Shown here in pieces: positions 46,053 through 56,521 of a DNA stretch of 64,000 bases (its first letter is position 1; each line of letters opens with the position of its first letter). The notes under the pieces were generated by a model. That model was given only the letters and a program-made list of their open reading frames with translations, did not search any database and was not told the origin of the DNA. Made by a program: the position numbers and the translations under genes. Where the stretch lies: the NCBI GenBank assembly GCA_905250025.1, contig CAJNOJ010000248.1, positions 1 through 64,000 on the forward strand, in the 5' to 3' direction. This DNA is from Adineta ricciae (lineage: Eukaryota > Rotifera > Eurotatoria > Adinetida > Adinetidae).

Positions 46053-48274
46053 TTATTACTGTAACTGTAGTAAATCTAGAGAAAAGTATGTTTGTGTCAC
46101 ATTTCTTATATATTAATTACTGAATGAGTTTGAACATGAACGCTTATAATATTTTTTCTCAACCATCTCCATGATACGACATGACGAAAGGACTAGTTAA
46201 TCGAGGGATTTTTGTTTGTTCTACGCGATCTCTCGTCTATGTCATTGCGTGAAAGGTTATAGTAATTAAAGACTGAAAAGAATATTCAGTGTAAAAGATT
46301 CGTTGTGGATCGCAATTTAAAGTATTATACAATACGAATTGATTAAATATGGATCTTTATTGTCTTTGCAGCACTATAGGAACACTATGCATTCATTCAT
46401 CCATTTTTCAGTGAGTATTTTAATATGCCTTGGTTTAACATGATCTAGCATTGATTCAATGCGTTAAAGAATGCCACATTTTCATTTGCGTTGATTATTC
46501 TTGACTCGTTGTTAATGAATAATAACGTAAGAAGCATCATCACGAATGCACATTGTCATCATAAGTCAACTTAACGACCTTGTGGCATCACTTTTCTCTA
46601 CATGAAATATTTTGATTATTCACAGATGATTCTGTGTTCGAACTAGAAGCAACGTAAATGTAGACACGATTAATTTCAAAAGAGCTTTAGAAGATTTTAT
46701 GATTATTGCCAATTACAAACAACAAATTTCGAGATTAATTAAGATAAGCGACGAAGAACACGTTGTACAAATGGGTGAGGGTGAGGGTGTGGGTGAGTGA
46801 AACCTGGTTAAAACTGTTCCCAAGTGATTTTCGTGAGAGATAACACCACCAAACATCCAACTCTCGAAGATGATTGTCAGCCGATGGACTTAAGTGAAAT
46901 TCACTCAAATCATCTTCACGAGAGCACTACTAGAATCTATTAGTGGCCTTCATTCGTTCATGTATAAAATAATTCCTGAAAGGTTAACGCGATGATGGAG
47001 AAAATGTCCCTGGCGGTGTACCATTACATCAAGATCTTGCTGGAGGTCGAAGATGAGACTTATTGGACGAGTGATTTGTGAGTTAATAAAAAAAGGAGTA
47101 TTCATATTTCCATAGAGCTCCTTTTGTCTTTTATCTGACACATTTTTTACAGTACATCTAACTTTCGGCAAACTCAAAGTTTCTGCATTTATTTATTCCG
47201 TCGAAATATATTCTAGCTTCAAAGGAAAAAATGCCATTCGAAGTGAATCCCTCTCATGACTGACTATAAGACATTGCTCCTAATGTAGAAGAAAGGTCAC
47301 CTATACATAGACCATCATAAACCTGTTATGGCTTCGAATAAAATCAATCAAACCTGAATAACATTTTCTTTGGTTATAATTCTTCTTTTTAATATTTGCA
47401 GAAAAATTTTACATAATAATATTGTATTCGTGGGGCTTTTTTCTTTTGTCAATGTGACCACATGATCGGGATTTACTATTGATGAAATATAAGTAAACAT
47501 TTTTCACCGCGGTGAACGAAACAAAAGACGATATCATTTTGTATTGACTATGATGAAAATACTCCGTGTGCACAGCATTCAGTTTGAGAATCGATTTAAA
47601 GCGGTAATTCTTCTAAAAGATGTTCTTCTCAATCTGTTGTCGTTTCTCTCGTAGAGACCACAAGTTCAAGCACATCAGTTGAAAAACGAAAATAATGTAA
47701 ATGATTGCTTTTATTGAACATATCTTTTTGATGCATCATACAGAAGCCCATCGTTCATTCAGCAACCTTCTCTCATCTTTCCACAGATATGTACAAGCCA
47801 AGTACTGCCGCGAAGAATTTGTTGATTGGATGAAAAATGATATCTCGTTTATTTTAGCACACGTCCGTCGTAAATCATTTCAACGTGCAAGCGGGAACAG
47901 CTGTTACTCTTTGGGCCAGTTCTCGCCGTAGATCATAGCTATATAACATTATTACTTTTCCGACAAGCGAATGGAGTTGTACCTGTTGGTGTTCGTTCTT
48001 GTCTAATAATGGTTACCATCACTATCGCGATTGGGCCGATGAATGATGGTGATGCCGACATAGTATGGCATTGTTTCAACCGCTGAAAGCCTCGCGAATC
48101 TGTCCTTGTGATGTATTCGGAGAAAACCGACATTATTTCTTTTCACTTGAAGTTTTTTATTACCCATTGATTTACGTTTATCGCATATTGACGAAAGAAA
48201 AGGTCTTATCTTCGAAAGCAAATTTGAATACATAAAGTCAGATTTCATTCATCGATTATAACAAAAGCGTCCTG
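46053..48274. other. Long intergenic region with a G-rich tract
   Basis: 2.2 kb without a supported gene. A short ORF at 47701-47931 shows no domain. A G-rich tract built of GGGTGA/GGGTGT units lies at 46773-46797. Confidence 0.4.
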
Positions 48275-49516
48275 ATGTGTAGCCATTCTTGCTTTTATCG
48301 TTCGCTTGTATATCTTCACGTTCTAATCGCCATCTTTGAATCTGCCACAACCATTGGGTTATTCGTCTTGATCTCCATCACTCATCAAGAATTATTTTTC
48401 AAAACCAAACATCCCGAAGATGGTGATCTGCAAGCAGTTGGTACTATAAATATAATAATCATTTTCGTTCTATTTCTTGCTGGTGCAATTCGCACAATAA
48501 TTTTACTCGTATTCGTCTTTCTAGTATTACTCATGCCCAGTGTATGTTTTTGCATGCTATGCATTCCACACTGTCGAAATCCATATTGTAAACTATTGAG
48601 ATCGAGATCAACCAATCGATTTCTTTCATTTAATTGCAATTGCCCATGTTATCGTGCGCGTCCAAAATTACGCTTTCAGATGCAATTTATATTGATTATA
48701 TTTATCTCATGTATTCGTATAGCAATGATAATCTTCTGTTTCACCATCCAACACAATATTGCAACGAAAAGTCTTGCTGTTATCGTTGCCATTTCATTCT
48801 TCTTTCTGATAATCACTTCTCTCCTAGATTTCTATCACTATCGTGTATGGTGGCATTACAAACCGATCTTAAGTAAAACTACGGAACACGTTGAAATACC
48901 AACGGCACCACTATCGAAGAAACACCAACGTTTTATTCCTTATCATTTATTGGGTGACAATCGTACTACACATTTCGGCGATAAAGCCTGTTCGAATAAC
49001 CGATGTCAAAACCGTGATTTAGAACACATATTTATCTTTCATTTCAAAGGTTACAATCCCCAGCCACGTTACTTTGATCTCGACGAACGAACGCGTTACA
49101 TTGGCTTCCATCAAACAGATCCGGAGTCGGCAATACAAATTGCTCATTCTGACTTTCGAATCAGCGTCAAACATGAATGTAGCATGTTAGGTCATGGCGT
49201 CTATTTTGCTCGATCGAGAGAAGGAACAGACAGGAAAGCGAATCGTCAAGGTGCGTTTATATGCGCCGAAATTAACATGGGAAGAGTGCTGAGAGTGAAT
49301 GCACACGAAAGAAATCTGTATCGCGGTAAAAAAGATTGGTGGACGACCCATGATTCAGCTTATTTCTGTCATCCGGATGCTGCTTTTGATGAATTCTGTA
49401 TCAAAGATCCATCTCAAATTCTCAAATGGATCATGGTGATCGAGAAAAACGATTCGAAAGTTGAACTTTATGGCTTAGATCAAGAATTTGATGATACGAA
49501 ATGTTCGTGTATCTAG
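48275..49516 (+). CDS. Membrane-anchored PARP-like ADP-ribosyltransferase (Gig2-like)
   Basis: 413 codons, one exon. The N-terminal 190 residues hold about four membrane segments (LVYLHVLIAIFESATTIGLF, INIIIIFVLFLAGAIRTIIL, FILIIFISCIRIAMIIFCF and AVIVAISFFFLIITSLL), with a Cys-rich loop between. Residues about 250-400 resemble a PARP catalytic fold of the Gig2 type: IGFHQT (His 279), GHGVYFAR (Tyr 310) and AFDEFCIKDPSQI (Glu 373), so the H-Y-E triad is kept. It would transfer ADP-ribose from NAD+ at a membrane, with the catalytic domain probably cytosolic. The C-terminus is CSCI, a possible CaaX box. The fusion to polytopic membrane segments is unusual for PARPs. Confidence 0.72.
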   Translation: MCSHSCFYRSLVYLHVLIAIFESATTIGLFVLISITHQELFFKTKHPEDGDLQAVGTINIIIIFVLFLAGAIRTIILLVFVFLVLLMPSVCFCMLCIPHCRNPYCKLLRSRSTNRFLSFNCNCPCYRARPKLRFQMQFILIIFISCIRIAMIIFCFTIQHNIATKSLAVIVAISFFFLIITSLLDFYHYRVWWHYKPILSKTTEHVEIPTAPLSKKHQRFIPYHLLGDNRTTHFGDKACSNNRCQNRDLEHIFIFHFKGYNPQPRYFDLDERTRYIGFHQTDPESAIQIAHSDFRISVKHECSMLGHGVYFARSREGTDRKANRQGAFICAEINMGRVLRVNAHERNLYRGKKDWWTTHDSAYFCHPDAAFDEFCIKDPSQILKWIMVIEKNDSKVELYGLDQEFDDTKCSCI

Positions 49517-49597
49517 GAAATTTATTTTCACAGGTATTCACAATCTACATATAAAAAGACACGACTCAAGTTGACACTTTCTTTCTTTTTCCTCATT

Positions 49598-50618
49598 TTA
49601 ATTGTCAACTAAAAATTTTCGAACTCGGTTGCCGTAATTGTCTGCAACATAAATATTTCCATCTCTATCGAATTTGAATCCCATTGCTCGACACATATGT
49701 CTCGGATCTTTAGTTAAGTTGTCAGCACCGATGATAACTTCTCCTGATTTGATTCCAATTGTCCATCGGACTATGCGAGCGTTGATTGAATCACAGACAT
49801 ACACTTCTTTCTCATCATTGTCGACAATAACTGCAGATGGATAATTGAATTGATTCAAATTCGTGCCGATATCGTTACCACCAGCAACAATGACACCTTG
49901 TTTACTACCGGGAGCCCAACGTCGCACACATTGATTCACGAAATCTGCCACATAGAGATTACCTGATCTTTCGGCGACGTAAATACCCATCGGATGATAT
50001 AGTTGATTTGGTGCACTACCATAGCCATTGCCACCAGCGACTACTTGCTTATTTTTCCCATTTCTATCGAATTTAAATACAGTTGATTGTATCCAATCAG
50101 AAATATAGATATTGTCATCTTTATCCACGAAAATTCCTGAGCATGATTGAATAACTCCACTTTTGGCGTCCATCAATGTTATTGCTTGTCCACCTGGTGT
50201 GATTTTCAAGACTCGACACGGGCAATAGACTTCCGCGACATAGATATTATCATTTCTATCGATAAACATCGCTGATGGCTTGTTAGCTTTATCGTACGGT
50301 CTCCAAGGATTAGTTCTAGAAGCAAACTTGCTCATCGCAATCATTTCAGTACAGTATAATTCATTCTTACTCAGTACTGTTCTCAAACTTGTAGAATGTC
50401 ACTCCGGTTCGATTACCATTACCATTGACTGGAAAGCGTTGTATACGGCTGTTCTCGTAATCAGCTACGTAAAAATATTGATTTCTACTATCGATCACAA
50501 TATCCGATGGAGTATTGAGTTCATTAGGACCTGAACCTGAATGTCCTTGCTCGTCACCTGCTACCACTGCGCCAACCTGTTGCCATCTCCTTGCTGCGTT
50601 ACTTCTTACTTGATTCAC
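49598..50618 (-). CDS. NHL-repeat beta-propeller protein (5' end incomplete)
   Basis: Exons 50371-50618 and 49598-50330 join in phase across a 40-bp intron. About six NHL-type units are visible: PSDIVIDSRNQYFYVADYEN, AMFIDRNDNIYVAEVYC, GIFVDKDDNIYISDW, PMGIYVAERSGNLYVADFVN, AVIVDNDEKEVYVCDSIN and GFKFDRDGNIYVADNYGN. Each has the DxxxNIYVAD strand core, making a six-bladed propeller. AVVAGDEQGHSGSGPNELNT is the family's opening unit. The ATG at 50618 lacks a signal peptide, so one or more 5' exons upstream of 50640 are likely. It probably acts in extracellular binding, as in other bdelloid NHL proteins. Confidence 0.75.
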
Positions 50619-50639
50619 TACAAACTCGACCTGACTTAA

Positions 50640-51141
50640 CAGTTGAGGTCTCTAGATGGTAACTCACTTGAACCATTTCGACTCGATGATTGTCTGCCTC
50701 CGTACATGTCCGTACTCGCTCGTTTCTCTTCACTTGAAAGCAAAACGCAAGAGAAAGTTTGATTCAATCTGATTTCTTAACTATCGAGAATATGAATTGC
50801 CGTCGTCATTTTCACGTGCTTTTTATCATTGCAGTAAATACTTCGAAAAGCAAGAAAACATGCCCATGTACAGAGAACATTCGTTATTGCAATCAAATTT
50901 GCAACGACATTTTTCCACGAAAGCATACCGGTCGGTCATATGAACACATCAAATAAATTCCTAATTGCCGACAAATAATATTGCAAATCGAAAACAAAAT
51001 GCTGTAACCATTAGTATACACTTATGACCACAACAAAAATCAAATCAATCAATGAATGATAGATACAAATATTTTCTACCTGAGTTTGTTGCTTCCCTAA
51101 TGATTATTCATCTATCATTCGTTGCAATCAAAAAATAATAA
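50640..51141. other. Region upstream of the NHL gene
   Basis: About 500 bases where the missing 5' exons of the NHL gene may lie. I could not identify one with confidence. No other feature was seen. Confidence 0.35.
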
Positions 51142-52280
51142 TTAATTAACTCTCTTTTCACGCTGATGACAGACATTACTTGTAATTAGGAGAAAAACAG
51201 AGAGTAAATACAAATATCTGAGTGTAAGGAAAGAAATTTGTTTCTCTTGTTTCCCGGCAAATGCAATGTGTCCGTGGAAATTTTTTTTTTCTGTAAAGAA
51301 ACAAATTTTCATGTTCATCAGGATAGGAGAAGTTCCTTTTTTGTCGGATGGTCTTCTGTTTATCGGCATGCTGGTGTATCGCAAGTATTTTAGTCAAAGA
51401 GAAGCGTTCCGGTAAAAGCGAGAACAAAGTTTTATTCGCATTGACATTTCGTTGGTTTCTTTTGTTAGCCCATGTTTGAAACGGCAGTTCGATAAAATGA
51501 CGAGCAAATACAGCAAGACCAACACCAGCGAATAATTTTATAATTACACCGTTTTCGGTCATAGTGCTGACTAAAAGTAAATATGCTTTAGGTAGTGTTT
51601 CACTTAAACAATAGAATGTACAGAAAAATTCACCCATCTAGATAGACAGGTACACATCATCAAGGATACAAACGCGCCCATGTGTAGTACAGCAGTATAT
51701 TTGAATAGATTGAGATCTAGATATAGCAATGATGAACCGATGAAAAATAAAATTCCGAAAATGAAATGAACATCCAAGTTGGAACAACGGCACCCACACA
51801 TTGGATGTGTTGGTAGTGGAGATGCCCGTGTTTTGTTCTTGATCAGCGTCTTACAGTTAAGTCATGTCTATGTTAATATCATATTGATGACGATTTTAAG
51901 ACGAAATGATACCGGTAAGCATTGCAAAAATAAATTCATCGATTCATGTGTAAGGTAATATGTTCAGTGTTATTCTTGGGAAAGAGAATCTTCGACGTGT
52001 TGAATTGAAATGGCGATGGTATAATTTGACTTGTGTTTAGCATGTAGCGATTCAGAGGACGAACAATTCTGTTTGTACTTAAGTAACACGGTCGATCTTC
52101 ACTCCAAACACATCGAATAGTATAAATCGATAAAAGCAAGGAGAAATAATACAATGGAAACAAACGAGCTGCTCGTCTTCCGATGAACGAGCAATAATAC
52201 TTAGCTGACTGAAATTTGCAATAGCCGTAATTCCAAACCATAACAAAGCCACTCAGACAAAAAGAATAAGGCGACAACAC
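51142..52280 (-). pseudogene. Broken acyltransferase-3 family membrane protein
   Basis: Three minus-strand segments in different frames look like parts of one integral-membrane acyltransferase (Acyl_transf_3, OafA/NRF-6 type). They are SGFVMVWNYG with RRAARLFPLYYFSLLLSIY (51936-52280), a middle membrane stretch (51604-51801) and LFAGVGLAVFARHFIELPFQ (around 51500). The start lacks the RxxHG-type catalytic His segment, and the segments are too short for the usual ten helices. Poor splice sites and frame changes suggest a decaying gene. An intact protein would move acyl groups across or onto membrane glycans. Confidence 0.6.
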
Positions 52281-52533
52281 CTACTTCGTATAAACCTATG
52301 ACGGACTTTCTATTGTTTCTCCATGTGTAGAATGGTATTTTAATATAATAAGAGGCAAAACATCTTATGATTACACTTGATTAAATTATATTGGAATGCA
52401 TGCTGATATTTTCGAAAGTCGGAGTAGAAAAATGATGAATTCTAACACAAAGTATATAATAGAAGTGGGTGAGTTCATAGGCGATATCTGAATAATTATT
52501 TGGTAAATAACTTGTTTTTTGTCCTTTTCTTAG

Positions 52534-53475
52534 TCATCTAATAAAACATCGAAATTGAATGAGATTGGTTAAGTTTTTCCAAAGTTCCGGCAAACACCCC
52601 AGGCATACAAATGGTAGAAAGATAATCACATGATCAGTGAGATACGATAGAACTATCGATGCTGGCTCCTGCAGCATCAATCCCAGCAAATGCATTATAG
52701 AAAGAAAGAAAAGTGGAAAATTAACGGATAGATACAATGCGGAAATACTGAGTAATTGAATGGCCATTCTGCGATATTTCTTCCATACGATCGGCTGATG
52801 AGCCGTTCGTTTGTGACAAACGACGCGAATCAATAGCGTAATATTGTAGAATATAATCAATATTGTAGGTACAATCCCATGTAAATAAAGTTCCCAATAA
52901 GACAGAAACTCTTTCTCATGATAACAACCATAATCTCCGCAAACGTCCCAACTATAATTCCAGTCAGTGGTACACGGATATAAAAATATTACAACGATGT
53001 AAAACAGTGTCATATAGATAAGAAGAGAATATAATGGTATATAATGAACAATAATTCTCTTTAATCGAGTACTGACCAGTTGGTGATGAAAAATGAGAAT
53101 GTGTCGTTCGAATGAGGCCCATGCTAACAGAACTATAATGGTATTATAGATTCCATAATCGACAAACAACCAAATAGAACAAAATACCGATGATTTTAAC
53201 CATACTTGACCATCCAAGTAGTAATATATTGTGGTGTTGGATACATTGAACGAAACATAAACTGAACCAAGAATAAGTATAGTGATGATGGAATGGTGAT
53301 GGATGGATTGGCGAAGAGTTTGTATGACAAGGAGATGAATGAGAAGAAAGAGAGAACAAAGAAGAGAAGGTACAATGAAAGGAACAAGAAACCAAAAACA
53401 AAGACGATTGGACATCAACGAAGCATAGTCATCAGCACTATCGTTAGACTCGTTCATCGTATTATTCAAATACAT
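52534..53475 (-). CDS. Rhodopsin-like receptor, bdelloid-type family, copy 2
   Basis: 313 codons, one exon, seven membrane segments. Motifs shared with the receptor at 45084 are FWFLVPFIVPSLLCSLFLLI (helix 1), WASFERHILIFHH (ERH for DRY), DVCGDYGC in the second extracellular loop, VWKKYRRMAIQLLSISALYL before helix 6 and FLPFVCLGCLPELWK at helix 7. It starts with an N-glycosylatable segment (YLNNTMNESNDS). The strong pattern match makes a duplicated pair. The ligand and G protein are unknown. Confidence 0.78.
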   Translation of the reverse strand: MYLNNTMNESNDSADDYASLMSNRLCFWFLVPFIVPSLLCSLFLLIHLLVIQTLRQSIHHHSIITILILGSVYVSFNVSNTTIYYYLDGQVWLKSSVFCSIWLFVDYGIYNTIIVLLAWASFERHILIFHHQLVSTRLKRIIVHYIPLYSLLIYMTLFYIVVIFLYPCTTDWNYSWDVCGDYGCYHEKEFLSYWELYLHGIVPTILIIFYNITLLIRVVCHKRTAHQPIVWKKYRRMAIQLLSISALYLSVNFPLFFLSIMHLLGLMLQEPASIVLSYLTDHVIIFLPFVCLGCLPELWKNLTNLIQFRCFIR

Positions 53476-54082
53476 ATTTAGTAGGTAAGTGGAAATGACA
53501 CAGATCGTCTTTTTTTCATCTTCTTTTAGATCACATGATGGTAGTTCGTGCTCGCTTACACCTATGTAATTATCATTAGCTTTTCACAGGACGTATGTTT
53601 GAACGCTCAACGGATGTTTATTACGTCTCAAAAGTACACTCTGATTGGCAAGAATCCGGTGCATGAAAACTTTGCCACTTATTGAACTTTTATTCTAGAA
53701 TTGAACTTGGAATCAGTTCTGTTCTGTCATTTTAGTACTTGATAATTCATGTTTAAAGATCGCTTGTTGGAGTTTGAACGTGAGCATAAAGCTAAATAGA
53801 GACACATAATAATTTATTCGTGCAGATTGCTCAGATTGAAATTTAACAATGATATATTCCATTTATTTGCTACGATACTTACAAAAAAGTCTTCATTACT
53901 TGTTTTTATGAATATAACTATCAAGTTTGTATACTAAAAGAAAAAGTGATTGTCTATAGGGCGTTGTTTGGATGGGGGGCAGAACATGAATTGTAGAGTA
54001 AATTTCAAAAATAAAGCGTACAGTTATTTAATTCATGCATCGTAATACTCGTTATCGCATTAAAACATTAAATTCGACAATT
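53476..54082. other. Intergenic region
   Basis: About 600 bases with no supported gene or RNA. Confidence 0.4.
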
Positions 54083-54631
54083 TCAAATGGTCTCAACTGG
54101 TTGTTCAGGTAAGCCAGCTGCTTGTCGGATAATATCATTGATTTTCTCTGCACTCGCTAACAGAAGCTCAGAAACTGGAAGTTTTATGTCTTCTGCGTCT
54201 ATATCGCCATCTTCAGCTAGTGCATCCAACAAGGTCAGGTAATTTAAAATATGCTTATGGGCTTTTTTGTAGAGTCTGTTTTCGAGTTCGTTTATATGGA
54301 AAACTTGTTCGCAGAGTTTTGAACGTTGATAACGTTTATATTCGGTCACAAAGCCGTCTGTATCACAATAAAGGTGGAAACGTCTGCGTACATTTGGTGG
54401 ACTACCATAGATATTAACCATGACAATAGCATGATGAGGAAGGAATATGTCTATTTCTCCCGTAAAGTTTGCATAATATTCTATTATTTCTTTGCATTGA
54501 GGTGGAGTGTGGCAATGGAGGAAAAAGTGCTGGTGGAAGAAATCCGGTCGATCAAATCCCTGTAAGGCGTTGTTTGATGCCAGAAGTATTAGTATTGATG
54601 AAGGATCCGCCCTGAGCATTGAATTAATCAT
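54083..54631 (-). CDS. Hypothetical protein, possibly a 3' exon
   Basis: 182 codons. The ATG at 54631 directly follows a good acceptor (TTTCAG), so this may be the last exon of a spliced gene. It could even belong to the minus-strand gene ending at 54875, but no donor there was convincing. The sequence has ILILLASNNALQGFDRPDFF, a His/Cys-rich FFHQHFFLHCHTPPQC and an amphipathic helical C-terminus. I do not recognise a domain. Confidence 0.45.
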   Translation of the reverse strand: MINSMLRADPSSILILLASNNALQGFDRPDFFHQHFFLHCHTPPQCKEIIEYYANFTGEIDIFLPHHAIVMVNIYGSPPNVRRRFHLYCDTDGFVTEYKRYQRSKLCEQVFHINELENRLYKKAHKHILNYLTLLDALAEDGDIDAEDIKLPVSELLLASAEKINDIIRQAAGLPEQPVETI

Positions 54632-54667
54632 CTGAAACTACAAAACATTTGATTAGCTAGAAATGTA

Positions 54668-54733
54668 TCCTATTCCGCGACTTTGTGCATCGCCGGAACT
54701 GGTTCCGGCGATGCACAGGATTGTGGAATAGGA
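54668..54733. repeat. 66-bp inverted repeat (long hairpin)
   Basis: Two 32-base arms (54668-54699 and 54702-54733) are inverted copies with a 2-base spacer and about five differences, all in one internal patch. The inner 17 bases of each arm, from TGTGCATCGCCGGAAC outward, are perfect. It is GC-richer than its surroundings. It lies between two minus-strand ORFs and could be a foldback element, a terminator-like hairpin or part of an intron. Confidence 0.85.
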
Positions 54734-54874
54734 GAACTGCTCATTTTATTCTATTCAAAAAACTTAGCAGAGGTGAGAAAAGATATTAATAATATTATAG
54801 TCAACATTACTTTGCTTAAGGAAAACGTGAATCAAATATGTAGAATGTAAACTTAAATGTGAGCTCTGATTGAG

Positions 54875-56110
54875 TTAGTTTCTTTTCGTAAGAAACACTG
54901 ATGAGTTCTGATTAAGTTCTATTGCTTTCTGGTAATATTTTTGTGCCAACTCGCGGTTCATATTTTCTGCACAGAATTCTCCGATTCTCTCACATATCGA
55001 GGCACGCTCAGCAGCCCATTGCAGAGCAAGCGCTCTTGATTGATAGTATATTTTTTGCGCGTTTGGAAATTCTTTCAGTAACATCTGATCACTTTCTGTA
55101 ACTGATGGATGGTCACGTATACTGAGAATATAAATTTGATGAACACAAGCCATTGATGATAATTCTTTTAAAATATTCGTTTCGTCCTTTATGTTTTCCG
55201 ATATGATTATAGGACAAATGTGGTCTCTTGAATGAATCTCTTTCAAGTTCGCGATAAATTCTGAACCGTTGTCAAATAATACGCCTTCTTCATGAGTCAG
55301 CGTTTTTAAAAGTGTGACAAGTTCATCACCTGCTGATCGTTGTTCGACCGTACAATAAATAAAGGTACTGTTGCGCAGATTTGCCAGTAAATCCTCTTCA
55401 AAATACGAATCGTCAAGTAGTGAATCATCTCTGGTCTCAATCATTCGATCGACTTGATTGATCAAACTGTTCACGTATCGCATAGGTTTTAGCGCTAAGT
55501 GTGCATCGAGTTTGTCTGCACGACCCAAAAGAATTTTCGCCCAATAAAAATAAGTCAACGCCTGGTGAATATTCGTTATTATGTCCTTTTCAAGAGATCT
55601 TTCTCCGATTTTAACATAGTAGTGTGATATGTCGCGCAATAATCGGCACAAAAGATCGAGTTCATGACCAAAAGTAAGCAGATAATCAGCATATTCCATC
55701 TGCCAATCGAGATCTAGCCATTCGTAAAATTGCAAAACGTAGATTTGAATGCGCCCATCTTCCAATTCTGCCGTATATTCCGAGCAAATCTGAGGAACAA
55801 ACGTTTGTCCAATTACATCAGATACAATTATATAGATTTGCTTATCTTCTCGAATGCTTTCACAAATATAATTCAAACATGAGGCTGATTTAGTAAAAGC
55901 TGCCAACTGAGAAGCAATGCCAAAATCGATCGTTGAAAACTGGCATGAGCCATAATCTATATTGTCGTATATATCAACCATCGAGAGATCATCACTAGTG
56001 GACGGATCGATATTTCGAGCAAATACTCTCTTAAGATGAATATAATCATTTGGTGAACCAATATGATCGTCTAACCATATAATTGAAATATCATGAAACG
56101 ATGTATTCAT
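54875..56110 (-). CDS. Effector-like / TPR protein of the bdelloid ART-associated type
   Basis: 411 codons, one exon. Two similar N-terminal units (about residues 5-130 and 240-350) have an alpha/beta receiver-like look: ISIIWLDDHIG, KQIYIIVSDVIGQTFVPQI and IQIYVLQFYEWLD, then FIYCTVEQRSAG, PIIISENIKDE and HQIYILSIRD. The C-terminus is one or two TPR-like helices (LALQWAAERASICERIGEF, LAQKYYQKAIEL). The same N-terminal unit precedes ART domains in related genes, as in the remnant at 20-21 kb, but no ART domain follows here. It may be truncated or a distinct regulator. Function unknown. Confidence 0.6.
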   Translation of the reverse strand: MNTSFHDISIIWLDDHIGSPNDYIHLKRVFARNIDPSTSDDLSMVDIYDNIDYGSCQFSTIDFGIASQLAAFTKSASCLNYICESIREDKQIYIIVSDVIGQTFVPQICSEYTAELEDGRIQIYVLQFYEWLDLDWQMEYADYLLTFGHELDLLCRLLRDISHYYVKIGERSLEKDIITNIHQALTYFYWAKILLGRADKLDAHLALKPMRYVNSLINQVDRMIETRDDSLLDDSYFEEDLLANLRNSTFIYCTVEQRSAGDELVTLLKTLTHEEGVLFDNGSEFIANLKEIHSRDHICPIIISENIKDETNILKELSSMACVHQIYILSIRDHPSVTESDQMLLKEFPNAQKIYYQSRALALQWAAERASICERIGEFCAENMNRELAQKYYQKAIELNQNSSVFLTKRN

Positions 56111-56521
56111 TTTTTGATCAACTGTATATTAAATAATCTAAAACGTGTATCGAGACGTAAACAAGTACACTTTCCTTTTCGCTTGCTGAAGAAAAAACCA
56201 ATATAGCATCTCCAAAAAGGAAAAATGCCCATTTATATACACACACGACACACTCTCATCTCGTTACCTACTTCCTTTCTTTTTTTTCCAATCTCACTTT
56301 TCTTGTCAACATTAGTCTAGAGCAACAACAAAACTTTCTTCCTTTCTTTTTCTTCATACAACCAATAGAGCAATTGATGACTCAGAGAAGCTATAAAACA
56401 GATACGCTGTCTTCATGAAGTTTTATTGAGCATATAGTGTGTATCTACTTTATTTAGCATTAAATAGATTAGAAACTTTTGTTTTTATTCTTGCGATTGG
56501 ATTTTTGCTGATTTCCTTATC
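56111..56521. other. Intergenic region
   Basis: About 410 bases with TC-rich runs near 56270-56350 and no supported gene. Confidence 0.4.

Noticed and set aside
47701-47931. 76-codon plus-strand ORF
   Set aside because: No domain, no splice context and no neighbour support.
54083-56110. Joining the two minus-strand ORFs into one effector/TPR gene
   Set aside because: A good acceptor exists at 54632 but no convincing donor near 54875, and the hairpin lies between.
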